Positions 44,185-54,856 of a stretch of DNA of 55,083 nucleotides are shown in pieces. Origin of the DNA: Collybiopsis luxurians FD-317 M1 (Eukaryota > Basidiomycota > Agaricomycetes > Agaricales > Omphalotaceae). The stretch is from NCBI GenBank assembly GCA_000827265.1, contig KN834894.1, forward strand, positions 11,950-67,032, given 5' to 3'. The number at the start of each line of letters is the position of its first letter. The stretch's first letter is position 1. The position numbers were made by a program, and so were the translations under genes. A model generated the notes under the pieces. That model searched no databases, was not told the DNA's origin, and saw nothing but the letters and a program-made list of their open reading frames with translations.

Positions 44185-46855
44185 ATGCCCACGGGCAGGA
44201 ATGCCAATAATACCTACGCACTTCCTGCAGACCCCGTCTTTCTCGAAATACCTCACTCTGATGGCGACGCCAGTACCTGGCCCACAAATACGAAGAAAAA
44301 TATACAAGGGGGTGAAGTAAATTATATGCAGCATGTTGCCACTGACGAAGGACTGGCTGTAAAATGGCGCATTGGGATTGGCGCAGCTTTGGCTAATGCT
44401 TTGCAGAAGTCTAGTAGGTCTTGAATTTTCGTATTCACTTACGACTTACTCAAGTCTATTCGCAGAAGGACCCAACTACGTGCTTAGTGATTGGCCTAAA
44501 AACTACCGAATGTTCATACACAATAAAGGTCCAGCTGCAAATCCTCGGCAGGACGTATATCTCTTTGGTGTGTTCTTCCAACCCTACTGGATAATTTGGT
44601 ACTATCTTTGATCTCAAGGTTCTACGCGTTCACCGAAGTTTCGATCTATTCCTGAATTCATACCTCACGCCATTTGGTTAGTCGGCGGCCTCAAAGATGC
44701 TTGCGAGTGTAAATACTGTTCAAAACGAAAATCTCAGCGCGAAATTACAGCCGACATGGGCGAACGCGGGATCATAGAGATGTCTCCAGGTCCTTCTTCG
44801 AGCCCTTCCCGCCCTTCCTTGCCTAAACCTCGTAAGCCGCGTCCTGAAGGCAGCTCTCTTCGAAATCAGGTAGCCTATGCTGCTATACAAAAGAACAAGT
44901 TGAATAGATTACGAGCACCCTCGAACTTCATAGCTGCGGGCTCCTATGCACCCCACGAACAAGTCTTTGACCTTCAAGCCACTCACGGCCGTACAGCCCT
45001 TGATCTGCGGCGGTGGTACAGGAACGATGAATTAGTTTGGGTGGAGCTCGAATCTCCAATTATTGGTTCTAAGGAAAAGGGAGATATTATCAAAGTCTGG
45101 CCTGCAATTGTTGAGGAATCATTTACTCGATCTGAGGGTCATCGCAAAGAAAGCAGTGATCTTCCGCAAAACGAGGCCAGTGGTTTCTCAACCAGTACCT
45201 CATCGCATCATCATATCGAGTCCTCTCATCCTGGTTATGACCCCAACTTCCCTCCCTGGACAATCGCGCAATATACCAAGTACAAACTAAAACTACTTGG
45301 AACCTCGTGTTCATACGTTGCGCGAGACGATCAAGTTGTGCCTTACCAGGCATACCTTCCCCCAAGCGAGCTCATTGAGGCTCTTCAGGACGTTCCTCTT
45401 TCTTACATTCGCATCGACAATGAATACACGTCGAATTTTTCACCACTGTCCACTCAGAAGCCAGGCGAACCCCCCACTCCCGCTCCAACTTTTGAGGAAT
45501 GTACTGGGCCATACGCTTTAGCTATTCAAATCGGCGCTCAAGTTGCCGGATTTTGGAGTGTCTCAGACGCTTGGGATTTTAAATTCTCATTCAAAAACGA
45601 TACACCAAAACCAACTCAGGCTATGGCCCCCTCCTACGGTATGGGATTGGACGCCGTCATTTCTGCGGCAAGCAGCAGTAACGCAGCTAACCTTGGCCCT
45701 GCCACCACATATGGGACGACTCAAATCTCGGGAAATCGTCAAATGTCGGCGGAGGAATTGGATCGAATCAAAGCCGCCACACTTGGCACTCCGAAGCCTG
45801 TAAATCAGAGCTTTTCGCAGAAAAACTTCCAAGGATTATGGTGGGGCGCAGAACGCATCTGGACGGGAGACCTTTTGCGCTTGAAACTTGGTCGGCATGC
45901 GATTGCGCCAGAGGGTGCCTTTCATATTGCTGCTCCCTCGCCGCCTGGCCCGGCGACATTGATGCACAATGAAGGCAAAGTTGATGCCAAACACCTTGGT
46001 GCTTCTTCTCGAGGAGTTTTCATGCGCTTGGATGCGTTGTTCACAGTTGATGTGGAACTCGGGAATGGGAAAAAACGGAGCGAGTGTAGGGCTGCTGGAC
46101 CTTTGTACGAGCTCGCTGACGAAGATTGGGAGGATCCTTCGGGAGAAACGCCAAAATCATCTCCATCGAAGCCGCCAAAAATTGCCAACGGCGCTCCGTC
46201 GGGTGAGTATGTGGACGGAAGGTCCAACGCCCTTCCCCAGCCTTCCCCTCTCCAACCTGCAGCTCTACCCAATCCTGATCCCTCAGTTCCCGTAGACCAA
46301 ACTGCTTCTCAAATTAATCAACAGATTCACCACCCGAATTCATCCGTACATCCTTCCGACACCACTGGAAATAAGGCCCCTGCACCAACTACCCACCACG
46401 AACTCCCAGAGCCCCCTACCGGGTACAAGTTCCGTCCTATCCTCGAATCAGATTATGAGGCCGTGTTCAGTCTTACGTTATTGAGCGGGCGATACTACCC
46501 GGGTATTCTGAGCCATCCTCTTTTATCTGAAGCTGTTACGACAGCGTTTACACCCGAGGGTGAAATAAATCCTCTATCCAGTCATTTGTGGGCTCTGGAA
46601 GGGCTTGAGGCTGGGATTGCCAATTCAATGGATCCGATCAGGTACAAAAAGGATCGGCTGAAGATGCTCGTCGATGCGGAGAACAGCGCGAGGGAACAGT
46701 TGAGAGAACATCTTGAATTGACCTCGAAGCCAGATGAGAAAGGTATTGAAGCACAACCTGACGGTGATGTTAGCATGGAAAATAGTACCAAGGCCGAAGC
46801 TATGGAAGTGGATCAGATGATAAAGGATCGTGACGAGATGCTGGTGGATCCGTAA
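44185..46855 (+). CDS. Clr2-like transcriptional silencing factor
   Basis: It resembles cryptic loci regulator 2, the SHREC-complex subunit needed for heterochromatic silencing in fission yeast. Exons 44185-44413, 44466-44567 and 44619-46855 give 855 residues in frame. The N-terminal part has WRIGIGAALANALQ, then SDWPKNYRMFIHNKGP, RQDVYLFGS and KFRSIPEFIPHAIWL, ending in a paired-Cys motif CECKYC. This order fits the Clr2 N-terminal domain. A long second part has VWVELESPI, WPAIVEES and WGAERIWTGDLLRLKL, resembling the BAH-like C-terminal Clr2 region. The tail is acidic and disordered. Assignment is from motif order, without a search, and other heterochromatin adaptors remain possible. Confidence 0.72.
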
Positions 46856-46982
46856 TTTGCAGTGTCGCAGTGAAATAGATGTGTCAGTATAGCTTGCTTT
46901 GTTACCAAAAATCGGCTGCAGTTCTATCTTACTTGCTATTTTGTGTATGTACACGGTACAGTCGAAAGTAATTATCATTAGT

Positions 46983-48356
46983 CTATCGCGAAGTCAACTC
47001 GACGGTGTTCTTGAATGCTCCCAACAACGCGCTCATCTGTATTTTCTCGCTTCCGCCGGTGGAAAGACGATACCTGCGATAAGATGAATCAGGTTAATAT
47101 TCTCCTAGAAGGATGAAGACGTACTCTATTGTGGCCAAATGATCAAGAAGATAGATCCTAGCGTGTGGCTTTAGCTCAACAGTTTCGATATACTCGTACA
47201 CGCCTGACAGAAGATCCTGGAGAGCCAACCCGCGCTCGGTCTTCATAGTCGATAACACTTCGAATGGGTTTCGTGAGGGCAGCAAACAGATAAAGAGCGC
47301 AGGACTCACATTGATATGCTGTCGTAAACTCATCAGAAAGCATAGATTTGACGATTGTTTCGATATCAGACGGATGCGGATTCCCTGTACAATTGTAAAC
47401 CTCCGTTTCTGTGGTTATATCGTAAGCTGCATGGCACGCTTGAAGCACATTAAGAGCACGTCGCATGTCGCCTTTGGAAAGTTTCAACAAGGCTTTCTTG
47501 CCGTCTTCCGCGAGATTCACCCTGTCATAGTCGTCAGTACTAGCCACCAAAAAGTCTAGTGAAATGCAACGCGCACTTTTCAGTCTCTACAACACCGTTC
47601 AATCTTTTCTCCACCTCGGATATCGGTAAAGGCGAAAACCGAAAACGGGTACATCGACTCTGAATAGCAGGCGCAATCTTATTCACGTAATTGCAGATGA
47701 TACAGAATCGAACATTTTTGGTGTATTGTTCAATGACGCGACGCAAGGCTGCTTGGGCTGCCTGTGTCATCATGTCTGCCTCGTCGAGAATGATGAGTTT
47801 AAAGCCTTTGGAGAAAAGGGTGCGTGTTTCGGCAAATTGTTTGATCTGTTCTCGAACCACGTCAATTCCGCGATCGTCTGACGCGTTGAGCTGTTAAAAG
47901 GATGGTCAAGGCTTGGAATAAGAGCGTGAGCATGTCAACTCACTTCAAGGATCTGTTTCCTGTAATCGGCGCCGTATATTCGGCGTGCCACCGCAAGAAT
48001 GGTCGAAGTCTTTCCGGTTCCAGGAGGTCCATAGAATAAGAGGTGTGGAAGCCGGTTTTTCTCAATGAACTTTTCGACTGCGAAATGGTAAGTTTTTACG
48101 CGCCAAACGGTATTGAGAGGAAGGTCATACTGGTGCTGGTGATATCTTTATGGGAGACAACGTCATCTAATGTGACTGGACGGTACTTTTCGACCCTAAA
48201 AACGCGTCAAAAAATTCGAGCTGTATAGAGAACAGTTACTAACCAAGGTAGATTCTCGTTCAGCTCGATCTGGGAGAAGTCATTATTTGAGGCCTTTCCT
48301 TTTCCTTTGGATGAGGAAGGAATGGGATCAACATCCATTATTTCATCGTCGCTCAT
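46983..48356 (-). CDS. RFC3: Replication factor C subunit 3 (Rfc3; human RFC5 type)
   Basis: It is an AAA+ subunit of the clamp loader that places PCNA on DNA. The start [11 protein letters not shown] leads into [20 protein letters not shown] (RFC box II), Walker [57 protein letters not shown] (Walker B), [20 protein letters not shown] with the SRC arginine-finger motif, and [15 protein letters not shown] (sensor 2). The C-terminal collar is FTTAYQ and [14 protein letters not shown], ending [19 protein letters not shown]. It has seven or so exons. The phrase [14 protein letters not shown] and the length point to Rfc3 and not Rfc2 or Rfc4. Its stop lies 127 bases beyond the Clr2-like gene, tail to tail. 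Confidence 0.93.
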
Positions 48357-49891
48357 TTTAGAGGGTGGACTTGAAGAGCAGAATAGTCACGTGTCAGACG
48401 CGACAAATTACGCGCCCACGCTGCCACAGTGCCAAGCGCCTCTCAATCTAAAGCTGCACTTTAACCAAAAAAAAAAAAAAAAGGAAAGAAACAGCCTGCC
48501 GGAGATACAATAGTAAGTTGATTCATAACCTAAAAGAAGTCACTAAATGGGAGAGTAAAAGAGAGTTTGGGTTCTTGACCCGAGGAGAACTCCTGCGCTC
48601 GAGCCTGCTCAAAAGCCACCAATTACATTCAATTCGTGTGCAGGCAGCTCTCCCCAATCGGCGAGCGTTGAATCCTTGCTGTACACATATATCTGACTCC
48701 ACTCGTGAGAGCCTAAACTTTTTTTTTTCATGTTCCTAGGAACTGAGTAGCTGCCTTGGCTGCATACGAATCTCTGCTTCCCAGCTGACTAGAAAGCCGC
48801 TTCTGACACCCCCGTTTTTTTCCTGCGTCGTTCACACAATCTTGTTTCATCAGCTCAACGCTTTCCAGTCTGGTATCACTGCGATTTTTTTTGGCACTGC
48901 ATCCGATCGCACGAGAGCGGCAGGTAAAATCAGGTCTTCGTTGGAAGAGACCAATGCAAGCCTGTCCTAATGGTATTCGTCTCACACCGGTACTTATCTA
49001 GCTCCCGTCTAATGCCGGAATTCGCCTGTAATCTCTCTGGTCTTCTGCGCCCAATGTCCATATATTCATGAGAACCGGCGTTCTTATTTCTCATTTAGGT
49101 CTAGTTTCTTTGACGTTGAACTCGAGTGTTTACTGCAATGATCAGTCTCATGGCCCAGGCATCGTCGATTCAAGCCCAATAGTTTTTTTTTTCATCACCC
49201 TTCAATTGGCATGCTCCGCTCTGGCATTCGCAAGAATTACGTGCACGAACTTCAACAAGGACTTCCCTTGCACCTCCTGTATCTGTGAGAGTCGTAACCA
49301 CTTCTTGTTCATTGCACACCTTCCTTTCATTTCCGCACGCTCTCTGGATACTGCCTATATCGAGCTATTGGCTCCGTAGAAGCTATCAGATGGCCGCCAA
49401 GGCTTGTCAAAGCACGCCTCCGCAACCCAAGCTTTCCTCTAATGGTTCTTGGGCTCGCATGAAGGTCCCCGCCAGTGTACACCTTCAGTTTGCCATCTTG
49501 AACTCATTCAGATCTTGGAACTACAAGGAACGCGGCATATGTTCCTTAAAGGAATGCTCGCTTATTCCGCTTAACTTCCAGTCGAATCCTTCCGATTCAT
49601 CAGCTTTCTATATATCTGACTCTTTGTCAGGTTACGTGCTGGATCCCGATTCTAAGGCCCTCAAATCTCGATTTACCCGATCATAGTCACTGCAAAAATC
49701 CCGAGGGCTCTCAGGAACAGATTCAATGTGCCGCTAACTTAGCCTAAGTTTGCGAGGCATATATTCTTGCAATCATGGACCTCGTCCATTCTTGGGAATA
49801 CAAAATCCAAAAGAATATTCTGAGAATCAAATGGGTGGCAGCTTGAGGGTCCTGTGATGAGTAGAATCTTGGCTCAAGATCACGCTATTAT
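48357..49891. other. Gene-poor stretch between RFC3 and the tRNA
   Basis: It contains the RFC3 promoter, a 16-base A run (about 48467-48482) and several T runs. A plus-strand frame at 49390-49686 (MAAKACQSTPPQ...) has no homologue I know and is not called. Confidence 0.35.
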
Positions 49892-49998
49892 GGTGAGATG
49901 GCCGAGCGGTCTAAGGCGCCAGACTAGGGAGACCAGCGCATTTGAAGCGCAATTTTATCTGGTCCGAAAGGGCGTGGGTTTGAATCCCACTCTCATCA
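49892..49998 (+). tRNA. Leu-type (class II) tRNA with intron; loop reads AGG
   Basis: The acceptor GGTGAGA (49892-49898) pairs with TCTCATC (49991-49997), with one G-U. The D arm is GCCGAGCGGTCTAAGGC, the anticodon stem CCAGA (49919-49923) pairs with TCTGG (49958-49962), the variable arm TCCGAAAGGGC is long, and the T stem GTGGG pairs with CCCAC around TTTGAAT. The long variable arm, the D loop and discriminator A mark it as leucine-type. Position 33 is T (49925), so bases 34-36 read AGG, not the AAG expected for Leu. A 27-nt intron (49930-49956) follows G37. A single lost A would explain it. It may be a mutated gene or a pseudogene. Confidence 0.85.
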
Positions 49999-50914
49999 TG
50001 ATACCAGATGTTAAGTTGATTTTTGCTAGCTCTATTTAGAAATTGTTACTGGCCTTCTTACGTCTTTCCTGAAGCACCGTAGGGAAAGAGAGTGAAAGTC
50101 ACGAAAAGGAAATTCACATTCTCACGAGGTCAAAGCGTAACATCGCGTGAACGCTCAGCTGCGAGCTCAGGCTAAAATTAGAACGGCGGCAGAACAATAG
50201 ACGAAACTCAGAAGCGAATGAGCAGAGAGCTCCAGCCTGACAATGGAACATAAAGACTTCAACAAGATTTCAAGTTGCCGAACTCAAGATACTGTGGAAA
50301 CACGACCAAAGTACTGCCTTCGAGAACTCTCTGACAAATGCCTGTAAATGTTAGACTTGTTAAGTTCGGGCAAGGACATGAGAAGAGTGAAACCTCAACC
50401 TAACCTCAACACTATCTGCGAGGAAGAACACGTCGTCTGGAAGTAGACTCGACGAGCAATCATTGTTCAGGTGTATCGTGCCACTGGGAGATCGGGAGTG
50501 CAATGTTCTGCAACCAACCGGACGTTCTTATCGACTTCGTGTGCATCCCGACTGCATGCATGGGATTTGCATAGACCTCGGCGCCACTCATTGTCGCATC
50601 TCATTCTGATGAAATTCGCGAAGATTGGAGCGCCTTTGATAAGGCATTGGTAAAACCGATTGAACAAATTTTGGATCACATACGAGGCTTGTTGCCATGC
50701 TCAGAAAGCAAAGGCATTCTCAAAAATCGATCAAGCCACGATGGAATTCAGAAGTTCTGTGCAACAAACACTAAATTCTAGAGAGCGACTAGAGGGTACA
50801 AAAAATGTTACAAAAAAGCATACAGAGTGAATAGATATTTTGATACATATTACTACCTGAGAGCTACTTTGATAAACACGAAAGCATAAAGTTCAAGTAC
50901 AGGGTACAGCATCT
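49999..50914. other. Gene-free stretch
   Basis: It lies between the tRNA and the 3' end of the His-rich gene. Short frames near 50.47-50.68 kb overlap on both strands without coding signs. A few TAACCTCAAC-like short repeats occur near 50395-50410. Confidence 0.4.
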
Positions 50915-52207
50915 TCACCTCCTGAATACGAACCCATACCAAATCAGAACAGGAAGCCACCGAATCCTCCTCTGCGCCTGCATCTTCAGCACGCCGAAGA
51001 GATCTCTTCCGGCCGTCTGCCAGAATTCTGCGCGTAAAAAGAATGATAAAGGCTGGGTACCGCTGAGGAAAGGGAAGGCTAGTTCGTGGAGAAGGAACGG
51101 GTAGAAGACGTTATCGTCGTCTTGTTCAGTATGTGACGAGGTAGGGCCAGACCGGACAGACGATGGAGAAGACGAAGCAGACGAGGCAGGAAGTTCTGAA
51201 CTGGATGACTCGGACTTTGAAATAGTGTTAGTAGTCTCCTTCTGAGCGTTGATTTCGTCTTGAGCTGTCCTGTCCGCATTGGCATTGACGTTGTCAGAGG
51301 CGGGGAAAGATAGCTCCACAAATTCGACTTTCTGTTTTTGCTCTCCTCCTGTTGTCACTTCCTCGACCTCAGTCATGGTAAGTGAAGACGTGTAGGAAAG
51401 CACAGGAGAGTTAGAAACGTCCGCGCTATCTCCTTTCACCTCCCTTGTGACGTCCCCAGAATGCAACGACTTTAACACCTTCTCATCTGCCGAACCCATT
51501 GCCAAGGAGCCTTCCAAGTCCCCGTCATTAACGTGAGCATCAGTCTGACCCTTATTTTCGGCAGGATCTATTGTCCTGTCATCCAGGTGACCCTGCCAGT
51601 CAGCTGGAATGGGCTGTATGACTCGCTTGGGCCGCGAAAGTACTTCGAATGATCGGTTGACTCCCGGCATCTCAACACCATCTTCATCCCATTCCGTTTG
51701 ACTACTAGTCTCGGAGTGCGAGTGCGTATGGAGAATTCTCGATATCGAAAAGCTAGATTTCGGTTTCGGTCTTGGTGGAGTAGTACTAGAAGCCTCATCA
51801 TCGTCGTGGTCGTGATGATGGTGGAGATGTAAATGGAAGGAAGGAACCGACAGAAGATGTGTATGGTGTTTGTGCGTCGGGGGAGATGGCGGCGGAGAAG
51901 GAGTTCCGCGTCTGTGTACGCTTCCGGATACAGAGGACACATCCCCAGATGACTCTTGATGATGGTGACCGTCAGATGAGTGGTTATGACTATGAAATGA
52001 AGGAATGGATATCCTTTTGCTAAGAGATTTCAATACAGAAGAAGAACTAGTTCTTCTTCGAACATGTGTGTTATCAGAGTCCATCTTGGACCAAGAGATG
52101 GATCGCGAATGAGACGCGGGGGATAGGCGAGATGAATCGATGGGTTCAAAGAAGGGGAACTCAACGCCTGCCTCGTTAGCTGAGGTGTTGTTCGTTGATG
52201 AAGGCAT
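50915..52207 (-). CDS. Unrecognised His- and Ser-rich protein with conserved-looking C terminus
   Basis: A single exon of 430 residues starts at the ATG at 52207. I recognise no family. The first half is disordered and very rich in Ser and His (FHSHNHSSDGHHHQES, THKHHTHLLSVPSFHLHLH, HHHHDHDDDE), which could bind metal ions or be mere low complexity. A middle acidic region follows. The last 65 residues are hydrophobic and aromatic (FYPFLLHELAFPFLSG, PLSFFLRAEFWQTAGRDLF, RRIRWLPVLIWYGFVFRR) and probably form the functional domain, perhaps membrane-associated. Lack of introns is unusual among its neighbours. A TATAAAA lies about 50 bases upstream. Confidence 0.7.
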   Translation of the reverse strand: MPSSTNNTSANEAGVEFPFFEPIDSSRLSPASHSRSISWSKMDSDNTHVRRRTSSSSVLKSLSKRISIPSFHSHNHSSDGHHHQESSGDVSSVSGSVHRRGTPSPPPSPPTHKHHTHLLSVPSFHLHLHHHHDHDDDEASSTTPPRPKPKSSFSISRILHTHSHSETSSQTEWDEDGVEMPGVNRSFEVLSRPKRVIQPIPADWQGHLDDRTIDPAENKGQTDAHVNDGDLEGSLAMGSADEKVLKSLHSGDVTREVKGDSADVSNSPVLSYTSSLTMTEVEEVTTGGEQKQKVEFVELSFPASDNVNANADRTAQDEINAQKETTNTISKSESSSSELPASSASSSPSSVRSGPTSSHTEQDDDNVFYPFLLHELAFPFLSGTQPLSFFLRAEFWQTAGRDLFGVLKMQAQRRIRWLPVLIWYGFVFRR

Positions 52208-52254
52208 CCTGGTGGTGCAGAGCGATTTTTAGGAATCCAACTGGAGAACGCCGC

Positions 52255-52261
52255 TTTTATA
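52255..52261 (-). promoter_or_regulatory. TATA-like box of the His-rich gene
   Basis: TATAAAA on the minus strand, about 50 bases upstream of the ATG at 52207. Confidence 0.45.
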
Positions 52262-52840
52262 CAAGGTTATGTACTAGTTACACATCGGTAAAGTGAAGTC
52301 GGGACACTGTTCGGTACTTGAAGTCGGAAACGAGATGTCAAGATTAATATGGGAAATTTGGGCTGTCCGTCCGAGTAAGAATGCCACAAGAACAATTTCT
52401 AGTTGTCTTCGTCAATTCCACCTGTCAATCGCGGAGTAAATCGATACAAGGAACGTATATATAGAACGTTGGCTACCGGCTGGTGTGTATCGATTACCGG
52501 TACAGGGATTGTTTGCGAGCTGAATCGCGATAAAGTTGCCTAGCAGCGATTGTAGTTTTCGCCGACGCAAAACTTGTAGACGGTGTTACAGGGACAAGTC
52601 GGGAAACTGCGACTAGTGCCTCAAATTTCGTCGGTTGCACATTCGAGCGTATTCGAGCTCTCAATGCGAATCAATTGCTTGCTAGAGCAGTGCATTAGAA
52701 AATCAGAGAATGTCAACCTGCCTGAGCGTGACTACACAGCTAATCGTTCGCTATTGTGCGTGTGCGATCTAATCGAAAGTTTTAAGAATGACCGCGCGAC
52801 CGGTCCGGTGAATTAACCGAGAAGCTTGAAGCTTGAAGAC
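52262..52840. other. Intergenic region without supported gene
   Basis: It lies between the His-rich gene promoter and the 3' end of the decayed Ser/Pro-rich paralogue. The small frame at 52583-52816 has no coding features. Confidence 0.4.
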
Positions 52841-53830
52841 TCACAAAACTCGCTTGTTCGAACCACCACATAAGATAAAAGTCGAGAGATGTGTGGGCCA
52901 ATGCACATTTTGTGCACTCAAGATAAAGACTCTTGAGCTTGGAGCGGGGGATCTCAACGGGAACAGAAAGGATAACCCCGCGAGATTGTATGATCCGCCT
53001 CTTTCGAAATTTCTGATATTGACGACAACGTGGAGAATCCATCGATAGCATCCTTGTGATTGTTTTCCCAATACGACAGGGGAGATGATGGAGATAGACG
53101 AAATGGGGAGCCATTGGAGCCAAACAAGGTTCTGAGAGAGCAGCCGCATGATGGGACAAAACTCGCTTGCTCCTATAGGATTCGGGGTAGTAGGAGAATT
53201 CGAATCGTGACTGGACTGAACACTGCACTCGTAGGTGTACTCGACGAGCTCGGCGAGTCCTTGGGATGTGGCTATAGCGTATAAGTGGGAGATGGAGGGA
53301 TACGGGTGCTGAGGAATTCAGTAAATTGCACAGAATCCAAAGAAATTGAACTTTGAAGGATTGGCCTTGGAATAACGGGGGCAATCGCCTTTGCTTCTCC
53401 TCCGCTTATGGAACTTTCTCCGCCACCATCCTCCGGAGTCCGCAGCTGTTTCCACCGCACTCAAGAATACTGCTGATGGAACCGGGAGAGAACCGAAGGA
53501 AGCAGCGCAGTTGGCGATATGGGACAATGAGAGCTTGATCGTCGTTTCTGTAGAGTGTAGAGGGGGAGGATAGAGCAGGGCAAGAGACGCGTCGATGTCG
53601 ACACAACACCGAGGAATCTTTGGACGGTGACATTGGTAAGGGAGGATTGAATAAGTAGTTGACCTTGCGAGATATGGCGCGCTATGGAATGATATGCTGC
53701 TCTTTAATCGCTTGCTTGCTTGAGTGGACACTTGGAGTAGGCTATCCTCATCGGAAGATTCCGGAAACGCAATGGGTTGGGTCGATTCCAGAGCAGGTGA
53801 ATGGGCTGGCTGCAACTCGGCGATTTTGGC
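52841..53830 (-). pseudogene. Broken paralogue of the Ser/Pro-rich gene at 6172
   Basis: On the minus strand the pieces follow the left-hand gene: ALESTQPIAFPESSDEDS (parent SLETTKPVSFPYSSDGES), LLQVSTQASKRLKSSISFHS (parent ...KRLNLLKRSVSFHA), HRRVSCPALSSP (parent HRRVSLPSLPAF), and near the end LDFYLMWWFEQASF (parent LGFYLTWWLGLSKA). The pieces lie in different frames, so at least two frameshifts have occurred. The ATG of the parent corresponds to CTG here, so the start is lost as well. With the neighbouring P450 pseudogene it mirrors the left-end gene pair. Confidence 0.78.
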
Positions 53831-53862
53831 CAGGGAGGCTTTAGGTCGGTAATGGTTGAAGA

Positions 53863-54510
53863 ATGATTAGTCCCTATGCCCGCAGATTCGCTGCCGTCCT
53901 AGCTTTCCGCTACTTCTTTCCATCTCACCATAATGACCTTCGCTGCCGTTTCCCTGGGACCAAGGCCCGTGTTGCTATCGGTAATATGCCGGCTTATAAG
54001 TACGACTCTTGGATCCAGCATCAAAAGTGGGGAAAGGAATATGGTTAGTATTTCAGTATCCTGAGGATGCTGGCACTAATTGCACAATTGAATGTTGTAG
54101 GTGAACTTGTCTACATTCTCTTCAGTTGAAGATAGGCAATCTGCAGCGATAGTCTCCTCAATGGCGGTATCATAGAAAGTTTTTTCAACAGAATTTTCGT
54201 CAGGCTGTTGCACCTTGTTTCTTTCCAGCGCAATACAGGAACATCCATGAATTTCTGTATAACTTGATCACTACACCTGAAAACTTCATGTGGCATACAA
54301 TGGCATGAGTTCAAGTAATATGGGTGTAGGCTCACTGACATGATTTGCATCAGTGTACTTATCTCAGCAACTCAATATTGATCCTGAGCATCTGCCACTC
54401 GCGCTCAAATCCATCGAGTCCATTTGATCGCACGCACTTTTCCCTGGCTGAACGATTTTCATGGCTGTTATACATGCCCTCTTGGTTCCCCGGCTGTGGA
54501 TCAATAACTT
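53863..54510 (+). pseudogene. Cytochrome P450 pseudogene, truncated at 3' end
   Basis: A broken copy of the P450 at 1252-3413. It matches exon 1 (SWIQHQKWGKEYG against PWVQYQKWGEEYG) with the same splice donor, then GELVYI (parent GDLVYV), after which most of exon 2 and exon 3 are missing. Exon 4 pieces follow with frameshifts: a match to the RYSPEWRYNRKLFQQNFRQA block, IHEFLYNLITTPENFMWHT, and IDPEHLPLALKSIESI ending in a TGA. The last match encodes MPSWFPGCG near 54490. Everything downstream, including the haem loop, is absent. The LTR starts 35-50 bases further on. Confidence 0.85.
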
Positions 54511-54544
54511 GCGGGGTGGGCCATCGCGCTGTGCACGTGGCAGG

Positions 54545-54798
54545 TGTTGAATTATATGCTTACGCCCAACAGACGCTCATTCCTATACAAACATGGACAC
54601 AAGTACGTTACCGCATAAACACATATACCTACCCAAGTACTTTCCGACTTGCTCCGTTCACTTCCCACAGTATATATATATGTTGATACCCTTACCCTGT
54701 TGCCTCAGACGCTTCGACTATCTCGTTCAGGCTCTGAGTCTCTGCCGTTTATTACAGATCCCCTGAGCCAACTTGAACGACCGAATACTTATTCAACA
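54545..54798 (+). mobile_element. 5' LTR of a copia-type retrotransposon
   Basis: The LTR runs from TGTTGA (54545-54550) to its inverted match TCAACA (54793-54798), 254 bases, and carries a TATATATATA stretch. A second TGTTGA at 54681 cannot be the true start, because identity with the copy at base 1 extends further upstream. A copia primer site follows immediately. The element continues past the window, so the other LTR and target duplication are not visible. Confidence 0.8.
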
Positions 54799-54812
54799 GG
54801 TTATGGGCCCCG
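54799..54812 (+). other. Primer-binding site for a half initiator tRNA-Met
   Basis: GGTTATGGGCCCCG directly follows the LTR end. The first 12 bases equal the primer site of Drosophila copia. There it pairs with the anticodon arm of initiator tRNA-Met, so that a cut half-tRNA primes reverse transcription. The 3' end of an intact tRNA would not fit. Confidence 0.8.
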
Positions 54813-54856
54813 AAACCCACTGTTGCTGTGCTGTCTCACTCTAGAAACCTTTTGCC

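Noticed and set aside
49285..49686. 133-codon plus-strand frame
   Set aside because: No ATG context, motif or splice support; adjacent overlapping frames of similar size suggest chance.
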